Positions 23,816-33,886 of a stretch of 64,000 nt of DNA are shown piece after piece. Source of the stretch: Staphylococcus chromogenes (lineage in GTDB: Bacteria > Bacillota > Bacilli > Staphylococcales > Staphylococcaceae); NCBI RefSeq assembly GCF_029024625.1, contig NZ_CP118953.1, forward strand, positions 620,001 through 684,000, given 5' to 3'. The translations under genes were made by a program, and so were the position numbers. The notes under the pieces were generated by a model. That model saw only the letters and a program-made list of their open reading frames with translations. It had not been told where the DNA came from and searched no databases. Within the stretch, counting starts at the first letter, position 1. Each line of letters starts with the position of its first letter.

Positions 23816-24568
23816 TTGAATAAATATGAACGATTAGATGAAATCGCAAGACGTGTTCATGAAAAAGGAACAATACGTATTCAAGATATCGTCGATGACT
23901 TGAATGTATCTGATATGACGGTTAGGCGAGATCTGATTGAGCTAGAAGAACAAGGTGTTTTAACGAAAATACATGGGGGTGCTCGAAGCAATACGGCTTT
24001 TCAATATAAAGAGATGTCCCATAATGAAAAACATACGCAACAAATGGAAGAAAAAAAAGAGATTGCTAAAAAAGCGGCGCAACTGATTGAAGATGGCAAC
24101 AACATCTTTCTTGGTCCTGGGACGACGATTGAATTGTTAGCTAGCGAGATTCAAAACAAGCGCTTATCGGTAGTCACCAATTGTCTTCCCGTATTTCACA
24201 TTTTGTTTCGTAAACGCTCTGAACACTTCAATGTTTATTTAATCGGAGGCGCTCAACGAGAAATTACAGAATCATTTGTTGGTGAGATGGCCAATACGTT
24301 ACTTGAGAAGATGCGTTTTTCTAAAATCTTTTTTAGTGCAAATGGAATTAAAGGTAATGATGTGATGACTTCTTCTTATGAAGAGGCTTATACGCAAAAA
24401 TTAGCTATCGCCCACGCAAATGAGAAATATTTGCTTGCAGATGATTCTAAATTAGGCAAAGAAGATTTTGTTTCGTTTTGTGAGTTAACGGATCTCACAG
24501 CTATTGTAACGAACGATTTAACAGAAGAGCAACAGCGCATGATTCGCAATTATATTGAAGTGATTTAG
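23816..24568 (+). CDS. lacR: Lactose phosphotransferase system repressor, DeoR family
   Basis: Represses the adjacent lac operon and is released by tagatose-6-phosphate in known systems. The N-terminal DeoR helix-turn-helix ([18 protein letters not shown], about 30-47) is followed by a sugar-phosphate sensor domain with [10 protein letters not shown] near 102. I chose the TTG at 23816, which gives NKYERLDEI as in S. aureus LacR and 250 residues. An in-frame ATG at 23756 has no ribosome binding site and lies almost at a possible transcription start. The binding site for the TTG is weak (AAGG), so the start is uncertain. Confidence 0.88.
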   Translation: MNKYERLDEIARRVHEKGTIRIQDIVDDLNVSDMTVRRDLIELEEQGVLTKIHGGARSNTAFQYKEMSHNEKHTQQMEEKKEIAKKAAQLIEDGNNIFLGPGTTIELLASEIQNKRLSVVTNCLPVFHILFRKRSEHFNVYLIGGAQREITESFVGEMANTLLEKMRFSKIFFSANGIKGNDVMTSSYEEAYTQKLAIAHANEKYLLADDSKLGKEDFVSFCELTDLTAIVTNDLTEEQQRMIRNYIEVI

Positions 24569-24609
24569 TCACTCGTGTATTCCATGAATAAAAATTTTTA
24601 TCTAATTCT

Positions 24610-24650
24610 AAAGACAGACGAAAGATTTCATACTTCGTCTGTCTTTTTTT
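24610..24650 (+). terminator. Terminator after lacR
   Basis: AAAGACAGACGAA and TTCGTCTGTCTTT form a perfect 13-bp stem followed by T-run. lacR is thus a separate transcription unit from lacABDFEG. Confidence 0.9.
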
Positions 24651-24670
24651 GTCTAAATTGAGAACAAATC

Positions 24671-24731
24671 AAACTTAAATAAACATAAATCAACATTAGA
24701 TGTTGTAAAAATGTTTATTTAAGTTTATAAT
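24671..24731 (+). promoter_or_regulatory. lac promoter with large operator dyad
   Basis: A perfect 16-bp inverted repeat, AAACTTAAATAAACAT (24671-24686) and ATGTTTATTTAAGTTT (24711-24726), brackets a smaller nested dyad CAACAT/ATGTTG (24691-24705). Both arms carry TGTTTATTT, the kind of site bound by LacR of lactic cocci. The promoter TTGTAA (24703-24708)-17 nt-TATAAT (24726-24731) overlaps the right arm, so a bound repressor would fill the -35/-10 spacer. Confidence 0.75.
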
Positions 24732-24746
24732 TTAAACATAAAGAGA

Positions 24747-24763
24747 TGAAAGCGCTTATTTCA
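24747..24763 (+). promoter_or_regulatory. Catabolite-responsive element (cre) of the lac operon
   Basis: TGAAAGCGCTTATTTCA has the cre core TGNAARCG plus dyad ends TGAAA/TTTCA; it departs from the consensus only at the final CA. It lies just after the lac transcription start, a typical roadblock site for CcpA. Confidence 0.65.
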
Positions 24764-24807
24764 ATGTAAGTTTCAACATAGGCGATAACTTAGGAAGGAT
24801 GATTAAT

Positions 24808-25236
24808 GTGAAAGTAGTAATAGGTGCAGATCAGTATGGTTTAGCGTTAAAGGACCACATTAAAACTTATCTTGAAGAGAACAATTACGACGTATTAGAT
24901 GTCACTGAAAAAAATACATCAGATTTTATTGATGTTACTGTAGCTGTGGCAAAAGAAGTTCAGAAAGATGATAGTAACTTAGGGATTGTCATTGATGAAT
25001 ATGGTGCAGGGAGCTTTATGGTAGCAACAAAAATCAAAGGCATGATAGCTGCAGAAGTGTCTGATGAACGTTCAGCGTATATGACGCGCAGTCATAACAA
25101 TTCCAAAATGATTACAATGGGCGCTGCACTTGTGGGTGAAAAATTGGCCATTAATATTGTTAAAGGCTTTGTAGAAGGTTATTACGATGGCGGCCGTCAT
25201 CAAATTCGCGTCGATATGTTAAACAAAATGTGTTAA
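24808..25236 (+). CDS. lacA: Galactose-6-phosphate isomerase subunit LacA
   Basis: With LacB, converts galactose-6-phosphate to tagatose-6-phosphate. I chose GTG 24808 because GGAAGG lies 9 nt ahead; an ATG at 24799 abuts the binding site. That gives 142 residues, the S. aureus length. [22 protein letters not shown] (about 66-87, broken here) is the LacA version of the RpiB/LacAB active-site region, without the catalytic cysteine seen in LacB. Confidence 0.95.
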   Translation: MKVVIGADQYGLALKDHIKTYLEENNYDVLDVTEKNTSDFIDVTVAVAKEVQKDDSNLGIVIDEYGAGSFMVATKIKGMIAAEVSDERSAYMTRSHNNSKMITMGAALVGEKLAINIVKGFVEGYYDGGRHQIRVDMLNKMC

Positions 25237-25251
25237 TAGGAGGCAATAAAT

Positions 25252-25767
25252 ATGAAAATAGCAATTGGTTGCGATCATATTGTAACAGATACAAAAATGG
25301 AAGTTTCTCAATTTCTAAAATCATTAGGTCATGAAGTCATTGATTGTGGAACTTATGACTTTACACGTACGCATTATCCGATTTTTGGTAAAAAAGTTGG
25401 AGAAGCAGTGACACGTGGAGAGGCAGATTTAGGTGTATGTATATGCGGTACAGGTGTGGGGATTAATAACGCCGTAAATAAAGTGCCAGGCATTCGTTCA
25501 GCATTAGTGAGAGATATGTCGACAGCGTTATACGCCAAAGAACAACTCAATGCGAATGTAATAGGTTTCGGAGGCAAAATTGTAGGTGAGCTTTTACTTT
25601 GTGATATTGTTGAAGCATTTATCAATGCAGAGTATAAGCCGACTGAAGAAAACAAAAAGTTGATTGAGAAAATATCTAAAGTTGAATCGATTAATCAAGA
25701 ACAAAAAGATGAGCATTTCTTTGATGAGTTTTTAGAAAAATGGGACAAAGGTGAATATCACGATTAA
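25252..25767 (+). CDS. lacB: Galactose-6-phosphate isomerase subunit LacB
   Basis: 171 residues of the RpiB/LacAB family. The [20 protein letters not shown] segment (about 64-83) carries the active-site cysteine. AGGAGG is 9 nt before the ATG, and the gene follows lacA by 15 nt. Downstream, only 101 nt separate it from lacD, whereas S. aureus has lacC here. Confidence 0.95.
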   Translation: MKIAIGCDHIVTDTKMEVSQFLKSLGHEVIDCGTYDFTRTHYPIFGKKVGEAVTRGEADLGVCICGTGVGINNAVNKVPGIRSALVRDMSTALYAKEQLNANVIGFGGKIVGELLLCDIVEAFINAEYKPTEENKKLIEKISKVESINQEQKDEHFFDEFLEKWDKGEYHD

Positions 25768-25868
25768 TTCTATCTTTTATATTTTGAAAATTTAGATAAA
25801 AAATGTGGTAGATTTATACGTTAAAAATCAACAACCAAATGTATTAACAAAATGAAGAGGTGTAAGAC

Positions 25869-26840
25869 ATGAGCTCAAAACAAACATTTTTAGAACAAGT
25901 CAGTAACGAAAACGGTATTATTTCTGCGCTTGCCTTTGATCAACGTGGCGCATTAAAACGTATGATGGCCAAATATCAAACAGGAGAACCTCAAGTAGAA
26001 GACATCGAAACTTTAAAAAAATTAGTTTCTGAAGAACTAACGCCTTATGCATCATCTATTTTATTAGACCCTGAATACGGCTTACCTGCGACACAAGTCC
26101 GTCATCCTGAAGCAGGGCTCTTATTAGCTTATGAGAAAACCGGCTATGACGTAAATGCTAAAGGTCGTTTACCAGACTGCTTAGTCGACTGGTCAGCAAA
26201 ACGTATTAAAGAAGCTGGCGCACACGCTGTGAAATTCTTACTTTATTACGATATTGATGATGAGGAAGCGATTAATAATCAAAAAGAAGCCTATATTGAA
26301 CGTATAGGTTCTGAATGTAAAGCGGAAGATATTCCGTTTTTCTTAGAAATTTTAGCGTATGATGACACGATTGAAGACAATAAAGGACCAGAATATGCCA
26401 AAGTAAAACCACGTAAAGTGATTGAAGCAATGCGTGTTTTTTCAAATGAACGTTTTGGTGTAGATGTTTTAAAAGTCGAAGTTCCAGTAGATATGAATTA
26501 TGTGGAAGGATTTGGTGAAGGGGAAGCGGTCTATACGCAAGAAGAAGCGGCTGCTTACTTTAAACAACAAGACGAAGCCACAGAACTTCCTTACATTTAT
26601 TTAAGTGCAGGGGTGTCAGCACAATTATTCCAAGACACATTACGTTTTGCATCTAAAGCTGGCGCTCAATTTAACGGTGTACTGTGTGGACGTGCCACTT
26701 GGGCAGGTTCAGTAGAAGCCTACATTAAAGAAGGCGAAACAGCAGCAAGAGAATGGTTACGTTCAGAAGGATACCGCAATATTAGCGAATTAAACAACGT
26801 TTTAAAGGACACAGCCGTATCATACAAAAAGCATGTTTAA
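25869..26840 (+). CDS. lacD: Tagatose-1,6-bisphosphate aldolase
   Basis: Class I aldolase that splits tagatose-1,6-bisphosphate into DHAP and glyceraldehyde-3-phosphate. 323 residues. The N-terminal [12 protein letters not shown] (about 19-30), the FLLYYDID strand, and the Schiff-base lysine in DVLKVEVPV (about residue 203) are family features. GAAGAGGTG precedes the ATG. The kinase that should make its substrate (LacC) is not encoded in this operon. Confidence 0.95.
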   Translation: MSSKQTFLEQVSNENGIISALAFDQRGALKRMMAKYQTGEPQVEDIETLKKLVSEELTPYASSILLDPEYGLPATQVRHPEAGLLLAYEKTGYDVNAKGRLPDCLVDWSAKRIKEAGAHAVKFLLYYDIDDEEAINNQKEAYIERIGSECKAEDIPFFLEILAYDDTIEDNKGPEYAKVKPRKVIEAMRVFSNERFGVDVLKVEVPVDMNYVEGFGEGEAVYTQEEAAAYFKQQDEATELPYIYLSAGVSAQLFQDTLRFASKAGAQFNGVLCGRATWAGSVEAYIKEGETAAREWLRSEGYRNISELNNVLKDTAVSYKKHV

Positions 26841-26870
26841 AATTATTCAATTTTAGTGGAGGGGATTTCC

Positions 26871-27185
26871 ATGAACAGAGAAGAAGTTACAATGTTAGGG
26901 TTTGAAATCGTTGCTTATGCTGGAGATGCACGTTCTAAATATTTAGAAGCTTTAAATGTTGCGCAAACAGGAGATTATGCGAAAGCGGAACAATTAATCG
27001 AAGAAGGCAACCAATGTATTGTTAATGCACATAATGCACAAACCTCTTTATTACAAAAAGAAGCGGCAGGTGATGATATCGCATACAGTGTGACGATGAT
27101 GCATGGCCAAGATCACCTTATGACAACATTATTATTAAAAGATATGTTAAAGCACATCATTGAATTATACAAAAGAGGGAGTTAA
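26871..27185 (+). CDS. lacF: PTS lactose-specific EIIA component
   Basis: 104-residue phosphocarrier that passes phosphate from HPr to LacE. The phosphorylated His78 and the metal-binding Asp81 lie in [13 protein letters not shown] chose ATG 26871 ([13 protein letters not shown]) because GGAGGGG lies 7 nt ahead; an upstream start at 26856 precedes this site. Helical bundle of the EIIA-Lac/Cel family. Confidence 0.96.
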   Translation: MNREEVTMLGFEIVAYAGDARSKYLEALNVAQTGDYAKAEQLIEEGNQCIVNAHNAQTSLLQKEAAGDDIAYSVTMMHGQDHLMTTLLLKDMLKHIIELYKRGS

Positions 27186-27190
27186 TCATT

Positions 27191-28939
27191 ATGATGAATA
27201 AATTAATCGGTTTTATTGAAAAGGGTAAACCATTCTTTGAAAAGCTCTCTCGAAATATATATTTAAGAGCCATTCGTGATGGATTTATTTCAGCAATGCC
27301 TGTCATTTTATTTTCAAGTATATTTCTACTTATTGCCTACGTCCCGAATATCTTTGGATTTACATGGCCAAAACACATCGAAGCAGCCATAATGAAACCT
27401 TATGGGTATACGATGGGCGTTGTAGGTTTACTTGTCGCAGGGACTACCGCTAAAGCATTAACTGATGCCTATAACCGTCGACTTGAAAGTACGAATCAAA
27501 TTAACTTTATTTCGACGATGCTTGCTTCAATTTGCGGATTTTTATTTTTAGCAGCCAACCCTCTTGAAGAAGGTGGTTTTGCGAACGCCTTTATGGGAAC
27601 AAAAGGGTTATTAACAGCATTTTTATCTGCCTTTGTGACTGTTATTATCTATAACATATGTGTGAAAAACAATGTCACGATTAAAATGCCAAAAGAAGTG
27701 CCACCGAATATTTCTCAAGTATTCAAAGATTTGATTCCATTTACACTTGTTATTTTAGTGTTATATGGTTTGGATTTAACGGTGCGTGCCCTTATTAATA
27801 CAAATGTGGCAGAAGCTATTGTAAAGATGTTTGAACCTTTATTTACAGCAGCAGATGGTTATGTGGGAATCACCTTAATTTTTGGTGCTTTTGCCTTGTT
27901 CTGGTTTGTCGGGATTCATGGCCCATCAATTGTTGAACCGGCGATTGCCGCAATCACCTATGCCAATATTGAAACAAACTTTAAAATGCTTCAAGCAGGT
28001 GAACATGCAGACAAAATTTTAACACCGGGTACGCAAATGTTTATCGTAACTATGGGGGGAACTGGGGCAACATTGGTTGTGCCGTTTATCTTCATGTGGT
28101 TATCAAAATCAAAAAGAAACAAAGCTATCGGTCGTGCGTCTGTCGTACCAACATTTTTCGGTGTGAATGAGCCGATTTTGTTCGGGGCACCGATTGTTTT
28201 AAATCCAGTCTTTTTTATTCCGTTCATCACAGCACCGATTGTTAACGTTTGGATTTTCAAATTTTTTGTTGATGTTCTAGGGATGAACAGTTTCAGTGTT
28301 GTACTTCCATGGACAACACCAGGTCCACTGGGCGTTATCATGGGAACAGGTTTCGAAGTGTGGGCATTTGTCCTTGCACTCGTACTGATTGTCGTCGATG
28401 TCCTCATCTACTATCCATTCTTTAAAGTTTATGATAAGCAAATTTTAGAAGATGAGTTAAAAGGGATTGATGGTTCAGACGAATTACGTTCAAAAGTCTC
28501 TGATAATTTTGATACGAAAAAAGCGGATGCGGTCATCGCCTCATCTGTTGGAACAACAACAGCACAAGAAACAAAAGCAGACCAAACGCAAACACAAGAG
28601 GCTAAAAGTGTCGACGATATTACTGAACAAACCAATGTACTTGTCTTATGTGCGGGTGGAGGCACAAGTGGTTTACTCGCAAATGCGCTTAATCAAGCAG
28701 CCGCAGAACACCATAAACCTGTGACGGCAGCCGCAGGAAGTTACGGCGCACATATGGATATTATGAAAGAATACGATTTAGTTATTTTAGCCCCACAAGT
28801 GGCATCTAACTATGAAGACATTAAACAAGATACAGATCGACTAGGTATTAAATTGGCTAAAACGCAAGGTGCCGAATATATCAAATTGACGCGAGATGGC
28901 GAAGGGGCACTACAATTTGTGAAAGATCAATTCAAATAA
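27191..28939 (+). CDS. lacE: PTS lactose-specific EIICB component
   Basis: 582-residue permease that imports lactose as lactose-6-phosphate. The N-terminal EIIC domain (about 1-420) is highly hydrophobic with the sugar-site segment [15 protein letters not shown] and [12 protein letters not shown] charged, glutamine-rich linker (about 440-480) leads to the EIIB domain, whose phospho-accepting Cys487 lies in [12 protein letters not shown]. It starts 5 nt after lacF. Confidence 0.97.
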   Translation: MMNKLIGFIEKGKPFFEKLSRNIYLRAIRDGFISAMPVILFSSIFLLIAYVPNIFGFTWPKHIEAAIMKPYGYTMGVVGLLVAGTTAKALTDAYNRRLESTNQINFISTMLASICGFLFLAANPLEEGGFANAFMGTKGLLTAFLSAFVTVIIYNICVKNNVTIKMPKEVPPNISQVFKDLIPFTLVILVLYGLDLTVRALINTNVAEAIVKMFEPLFTAADGYVGITLIFGAFALFWFVGIHGPSIVEPAIAAITYANIETNFKMLQAGEHADKILTPGTQMFIVTMGGTGATLVVPFIFMWLSKSKRNKAIGRASVVPTFFGVNEPILFGAPIVLNPVFFIPFITAPIVNVWIFKFFVDVLGMNSFSVVLPWTTPGPLGVIMGTGFEVWAFVLALVLIVVDVLIYYPFFKVYDKQILEDELKGIDGSDELRSKVSDNFDTKKADAVIASSVGTTTAQETKADQTQTQEAKSVDDITEQTNVLVLCAGGGTSGLLANALNQAAAEHHKPVTAAAGSYGAHMDIMKEYDLVILAPQVASNYEDIKQDTDRLGIKLAKTQGAEYIKLTRDGEGALQFVKDQFK

Positions 28940-30358
<1,419 letters not shown>

Positions 30359-30467
30359 GCGATTAAAATAACATCTAAAAATCAACAAAATTCATGTAGG
30401 CCTCTCAAAATTGGATTAAATAATTGGGAGAATGTATTAGTTTTTGAAACAATTGCCTACTTTATCG

Positions 30468-30507
30468 AAAAAGAGGCTCGGACATACACGTGTTCGAGTC
30501 TCTTTTA
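30468..30507. terminator. Terminator after lacG
   Basis: AAAAGAGGCTCGGAC pairs with GTTCGAGTCTCTTTT (G-T pairs) and is followed by TATC. The A-run/T-run symmetry would let it work in both directions. Confidence 0.8.
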
Positions 30508-30513
30508 TCTTCA

Positions 30514-30542
30514 TTGAACGGAACTAAAGATAGTGCTATATT
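30514..30542 (+). promoter_or_regulatory. Promoter of the MDR oxidoreductase gene
   Basis: TTGAAC (30514-30519) and TATATT (30537-30542) are 17 nt apart, with an extended -10 TG one base before the hexamer. It lies directly after the lac terminator. Confidence 0.6.
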
Positions 30543-30623
30543 GAGGGAGAATTAAGGAGACACGTATGTGATGCTGAGTGGCACTACATTTGTCAATTTG
30601 AATCCAAGGAGGAAGTTGAAAAT

Positions 30624-31631
30624 ATGAAAGCTATTGTGAGTACACAGCCTTTCGAACTGAAAGAAGGCAATCTATTTAAAGAAATCGAAGTCACACATCC
30701 TCATCCTACGAAAGATGAAGTACTAATAAAAGTACATGCTACGGGAGTCAACCCTGTAGATACAAAAACACGCAAAGCCCCATTAAATGATGCGTATCGT
30801 ATTCTAGGATTTGATGCTGCGGGGGAAATTGTGGCTTGTGGAGAAAATGTATCTGACTTTCATGTCGGCGACCGTGTATTTTATGCGGGATCTAATCAAC
30901 GCCAAGGCGCTAATCAAACACATCAACTGATACCTACTGACTATATTGCGCGTATTCCTGATGACTTGTCTTACGAAGATGCTGCGGCGCTTCCATTAAC
31001 AGCGTTAACCACGTATGAGACGTTTTTTGATGTGTTTGGTATTTCGAAAAACCCTGAAGATAATAAAGGGAAAACACTGCTTATTATTAATGGCGCAGGT
31101 GGCGTTGGAAGTATTGCCACACAAATTGCCAAAGCCTACGGATTAACGGTGGTCACAACAGCAGGACGCGAAGAAACGAAAGTTTGGTCCTTACAACAAG
31201 GTGCGGATGATGTATTGAATCACAAAAATTCACTCGTGGACGAATGGGCAAAAACAGAACGTCTTGCACCTGATTATATTTTCTGTACTTACGACACAGA
31301 CGCTTATTTTGAACCGATGATTGAATTAGTACAGCCCCGTGGGCATATCGCAACGATTGTGGCATTCAAAGAAAAACAAGACTTAAATCTTTTGAAAAAT
31401 AAAAGTATCACATTCACGCATGAGTTTATGTTTGCGAGAGCGATTCATCAAAAAGAGGTTAAACAATATCAAACTTACTTAATAGATGTGGCGGATAAAT
31501 TAGAAAAAGGGCAATACATTTCAACGCGAACGAAAACGCTTGAAGGTCTCTCTGTGGAAACAGTATACGAAGCGCATGAAGAAATGGAAAATCAACAATT
31601 TATTGGTAAATTAGTTATTAAAATCATTTAA
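30624..31631 (+). CDS. Zinc-type alcohol dehydrogenase-like oxidoreductase (MDR family)
   Basis: 335-residue medium-chain dehydrogenase/reductase of the quinone-oxidoreductase type. The GroES-like N-terminus (about 20-130, VKVHATGVNPVDTK-like) precedes a Rossmann domain with the NADP-binding stretch GAGGVGSIATQIAK near residue 155. The zinc ligands of true alcohol dehydrogenases are not evident, so it is likely a zinc-free quinone or enone reductase. The substrate is unknown. AAGGAGG is upstream of the ATG. S. aureus has a homologue at the same place, between lacG and opuD2. Confidence 0.88.
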   Translation: MKAIVSTQPFELKEGNLFKEIEVTHPHPTKDEVLIKVHATGVNPVDTKTRKAPLNDAYRILGFDAAGEIVACGENVSDFHVGDRVFYAGSNQRQGANQTHQLIPTDYIARIPDDLSYEDAAALPLTALTTYETFFDVFGISKNPEDNKGKTLLIINGAGGVGSIATQIAKAYGLTVVTTAGREETKVWSLQQGADDVLNHKNSLVDEWAKTERLAPDYIFCTYDTDAYFEPMIELVQPRGHIATIVAFKEKQDLNLLKNKSITFTHEFMFARAIHQKEVKQYQTYLIDVADKLEKGQYISTRTKTLEGLSVETVYEAHEEMENQQFIGKLVIKII

Positions 31632-31649
31632 ATTATTCGATGAAAAACC

Positions 31650-31674
31650 GATTAAATAGCTGGGAATAGGGAAA
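31650..31674 (+). promoter_or_regulatory. Possible SigB promoter before opuD2
   Basis: GATTAA (31650-31655), 13 nt, GGGAAA (31669-31674) resembles the general-stress SigB pattern GTTTAA-N12-15-GGGTAT, with one mismatch in the -35 and two in the -10. opuD2 belongs to the SigB-linked asp23 region in S. aureus. Weak evidence. Confidence 0.3.
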
Positions 31675-31708
31675 GTGCATAGAAATAAAGTGAAGGTGGA
31701 TATGAAGT

Positions 31709-33235
31709 ATGAAAAACTTTAAAGTGAGTATCGTCTTTTGGGTATCACTTGTATTGTGTGCGCTTTTCGTATTATTAGGTGCACTTTTCCCTAAACACGT
31801 GGAGACAACCACTCAAAAAGTCACGAGTTTTATTGCGACAAACTTCGCATGGTATTATTTATTGCTTGTTTTAGCGATATTATTTGTCTGTATTTATCTC
31901 TTATTTTCAAAGTACAGTTCAATCACATTAGGAAAAGAAGGAGAAGATCCAGAGTTTTCATTAAAATCTTGGTTTGCGATGTTATTTAGTGCTGGTATGG
32001 GCATGGGGCTTGTATTTTGGACTACAGCAGAGCCTTTAAGCCATGCTTATACAAGTGCACCATTAGCAAAACCTGGATCTAACCAAGCGATTGAAGATGC
32101 GATACAATTTGCCTTTTTCCATTGGGGCATTCACGCATGGGGTGTCTATGGGATTGTTGCATTAGTGATGGCTTATTTTAATTTCCATAAAGGCTATCCG
32201 GGATTGGTTAGTGCGACCCTTCGTCCCTTATTTGGTGAAAAGCGCATGTCTGGACCGTTAGGCAGTTTACTAGATGTGCTTGCGATTATCGCAACAGTGA
32301 CAGGTGTCGCTGCAACACTCGGTTTTGGTGCGCTACAAATTAACCAAGGTCTTAATTTTATGTTCAACATCAAGCCTTCGTTTACAGCGCAGTTATTGAT
32401 TATTTTGTTTTCAGCGATGGTCTTTACATGGTCAAGTTGGACCGGAATTAGTAAAGGAATAAAGTATTTAAGTAATATTAATATGTTACTGGCGTTTATT
32501 GTTTTAGTTTTAGTTTTTGTACTAGGACCTACGCTTTATATTTTAAATACTTTTTCTAATGGTCTCGGTAATTATATCGCCCACTTTTTTGATATGAGTT
32601 TACGCATGCCATTAAATAATGAACAGCAGAAAACATGGGTCAATAATTGGACGATTTTTTATTGGGCATGGTGGGTCTCATGGGCACCATTTGTCGGTAT
32701 TTTTATAGCGCGTGTTTCACGTGGAAGAACGATTAAAGAATTTATTATTGGTGTATTATTTGTGCCATCATTCGTATGTTTTATTTTCTTTGCCGTGTTT
32801 GGCGCATCCGCGCTTGATCAACAACAACATGGAGTGGCAAATTTGGCAAAAGAAGCAACAGAAACAGCTACATTTGCCATGTATCAACATTTTCCTATGG
32901 GTTTTCTATTAAGCTTGTTGACATTGATTGTGATTTTTATCTTCTTTATTACATCTGCCGACTCAGCGAACTATGTACTGGGGATGTTGAGTACTAAAGG
33001 AGATAATAACCCAGCTTCGTTTGTCAAAATCGCATGGGGAATCATGCTTGCGTTATTTGCGATTATTATGATTGTGACAGGTGGCACACAAGCGATTCAA
33101 AATATGTTAATTATTGCAGCACTGCCGTTCTCCTTTGTCATTATTTTAATGATTTGGTCTCTATTCCGCGCTTTAGCTCAAGAGCGTCCACGTCGACATG
33201 TGACAACAAAAGAAGATAAAAGTAAAAATGAATGA
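31709..33235 (+). CDS. opuD2: BCCT-family glycine betaine transporter
   Basis: 508-residue sodium-coupled importer of compatible solutes for osmotic protection. Twelve membrane segments are visible. The family signature GMGMGLVFW (96-104) and the tryptophan-rich block WTIFYWAWWVSWAPFVG near residue 313 that forms the betaine box are both intact. The start follows AAGGTGGA by 8 nt. The charged C-terminal tail (ERPRRHVTTKEDKSKNE) could be the osmosensing extension. Confidence 0.93.
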   Translation: MKNFKVSIVFWVSLVLCALFVLLGALFPKHVETTTQKVTSFIATNFAWYYLLLVLAILFVCIYLLFSKYSSITLGKEGEDPEFSLKSWFAMLFSAGMGMGLVFWTTAEPLSHAYTSAPLAKPGSNQAIEDAIQFAFFHWGIHAWGVYGIVALVMAYFNFHKGYPGLVSATLRPLFGEKRMSGPLGSLLDVLAIIATVTGVAATLGFGALQINQGLNFMFNIKPSFTAQLLIILFSAMVFTWSSWTGISKGIKYLSNINMLLAFIVLVLVFVLGPTLYILNTFSNGLGNYIAHFFDMSLRMPLNNEQQKTWVNNWTIFYWAWWVSWAPFVGIFIARVSRGRTIKEFIIGVLFVPSFVCFIFFAVFGASALDQQQHGVANLAKEATETATFAMYQHFPMGFLLSLLTLIVIFIFFITSADSANYVLGMLSTKGDNNPASFVKIAWGIMLALFAIIMIVTGGTQAIQNMLIIAALPFSFVIILMIWSLFRALAQERPRRHVTTKEDKSKNE

Positions 33236-33358
33236 GTGATGTAGGGCTAAGCTATATGCGGTATCATTTATTAAAATATATTTTTGATTCTTAGCAAAGC
33301 AATGAATCAATTTTGATACATTTCATTTCAAATAAACGTTATAAATTAGTGCTAATTT

Positions 33359-33388
33359 TGGGTGGGCGTGTAGTCCACCCACTTTTAT
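33359..33388 (+). terminator. Probable terminator after opuD2
   Basis: TGGGTGG (33359-33365) pairs with CCACCCA (33375-33381), followed by CTTTTATGTTTT. The T-run is interrupted, so termination may be partial. Confidence 0.55.
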
Positions 33389-33430
33389 GTTTTAATTTAA
33401 GTTAACTTTATATATTTATTAAAAATAAGA

Positions 33431-33458
33431 TTGTATTGTGTGTTTTATTAAGTATAAT
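33431..33458 (+). promoter_or_regulatory. Promoter of the 109-residue protein gene
   Basis: TTGTAT (33431-33436) and a perfect TATAAT (33453-33458) are 16 nt apart, 40 nt before the start codon at 33499. Confidence 0.55.
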
Positions 33459-33498
33459 ATATCTATAATCAAGTAAAATTAGAAAGTAGCGTTTTTTC

Positions 33499-33828
33499 AT
33501 GATCTCTCAGTTAGCACTCACACCACAGGTAGTCACACAAATACAAGTTATTTTTGACAGAGAACTGAGTTTTAACTCTGGTATACGTCATTGGCGACCA
33601 CAATATCAAATGTCCACATTGCGAAAAAATACGCCTTCAACGAAATGGTTAAAGATGAATCAGCAATGTTTGAAAATTTATTTTCAAGTCAGTATTGATG
33701 AAGCCTATGAACCTATCATGGTCTTAAGAAAACTTCATCGCCACGTACAAATGACGATGAAAGAATATTGTATTCCTGTCGAAGTTGAATTACATATGCA
33801 AATCACGCATTTTTTGACTAAGCAATAA
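33499..33828 (+). CDS. Small protein with possible Asp23/Gls24-like fold
   Basis: I do not recognise this 109-residue protein with certainty. It has no signal peptide or membrane segment. The second half (LKIYFQVSIDEAYEP, then MVLRKLHRHVQMTMKEY, then CIPVEVELHMQITHF) has the strand-long helix-strand order and amphipathic pattern of Asp23/Gls24 envelope-stress proteins, and the gene follows opuD2, where S. aureus carries amaP-DUF2273-asp23. The N-terminal half is basic and not Gls24-like. It has its own promoter and terminator but a weak ribosome binding site (AGAAAG). Confidence 0.55.
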   Translation: MISQLALTPQVVTQIQVIFDRELSFNSGIRHWRPQYQMSTLRKNTPSTKWLKMNQQCLKIYFQVSIDEAYEPIMVLRKLHRHVQMTMKEYCIPVEVELHMQITHFLTKQ

Positions 33829-33840
33829 TGACAACGCTAA

Positions 33841-33878
33841 AAAACCCATCGTATTCTCTATAGACGATGGGCTTTGTT
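33841..33878. terminator. Bidirectional terminator between convergent genes
   Basis: AAACCCATCGT and ACGATGGGCTTT form an 11-bp stem between the 109-residue protein gene and the convergent MFS gene. Flanking A and T runs suit both directions. Confidence 0.8.
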
Positions 33879-33886
33879 TATAGTGT

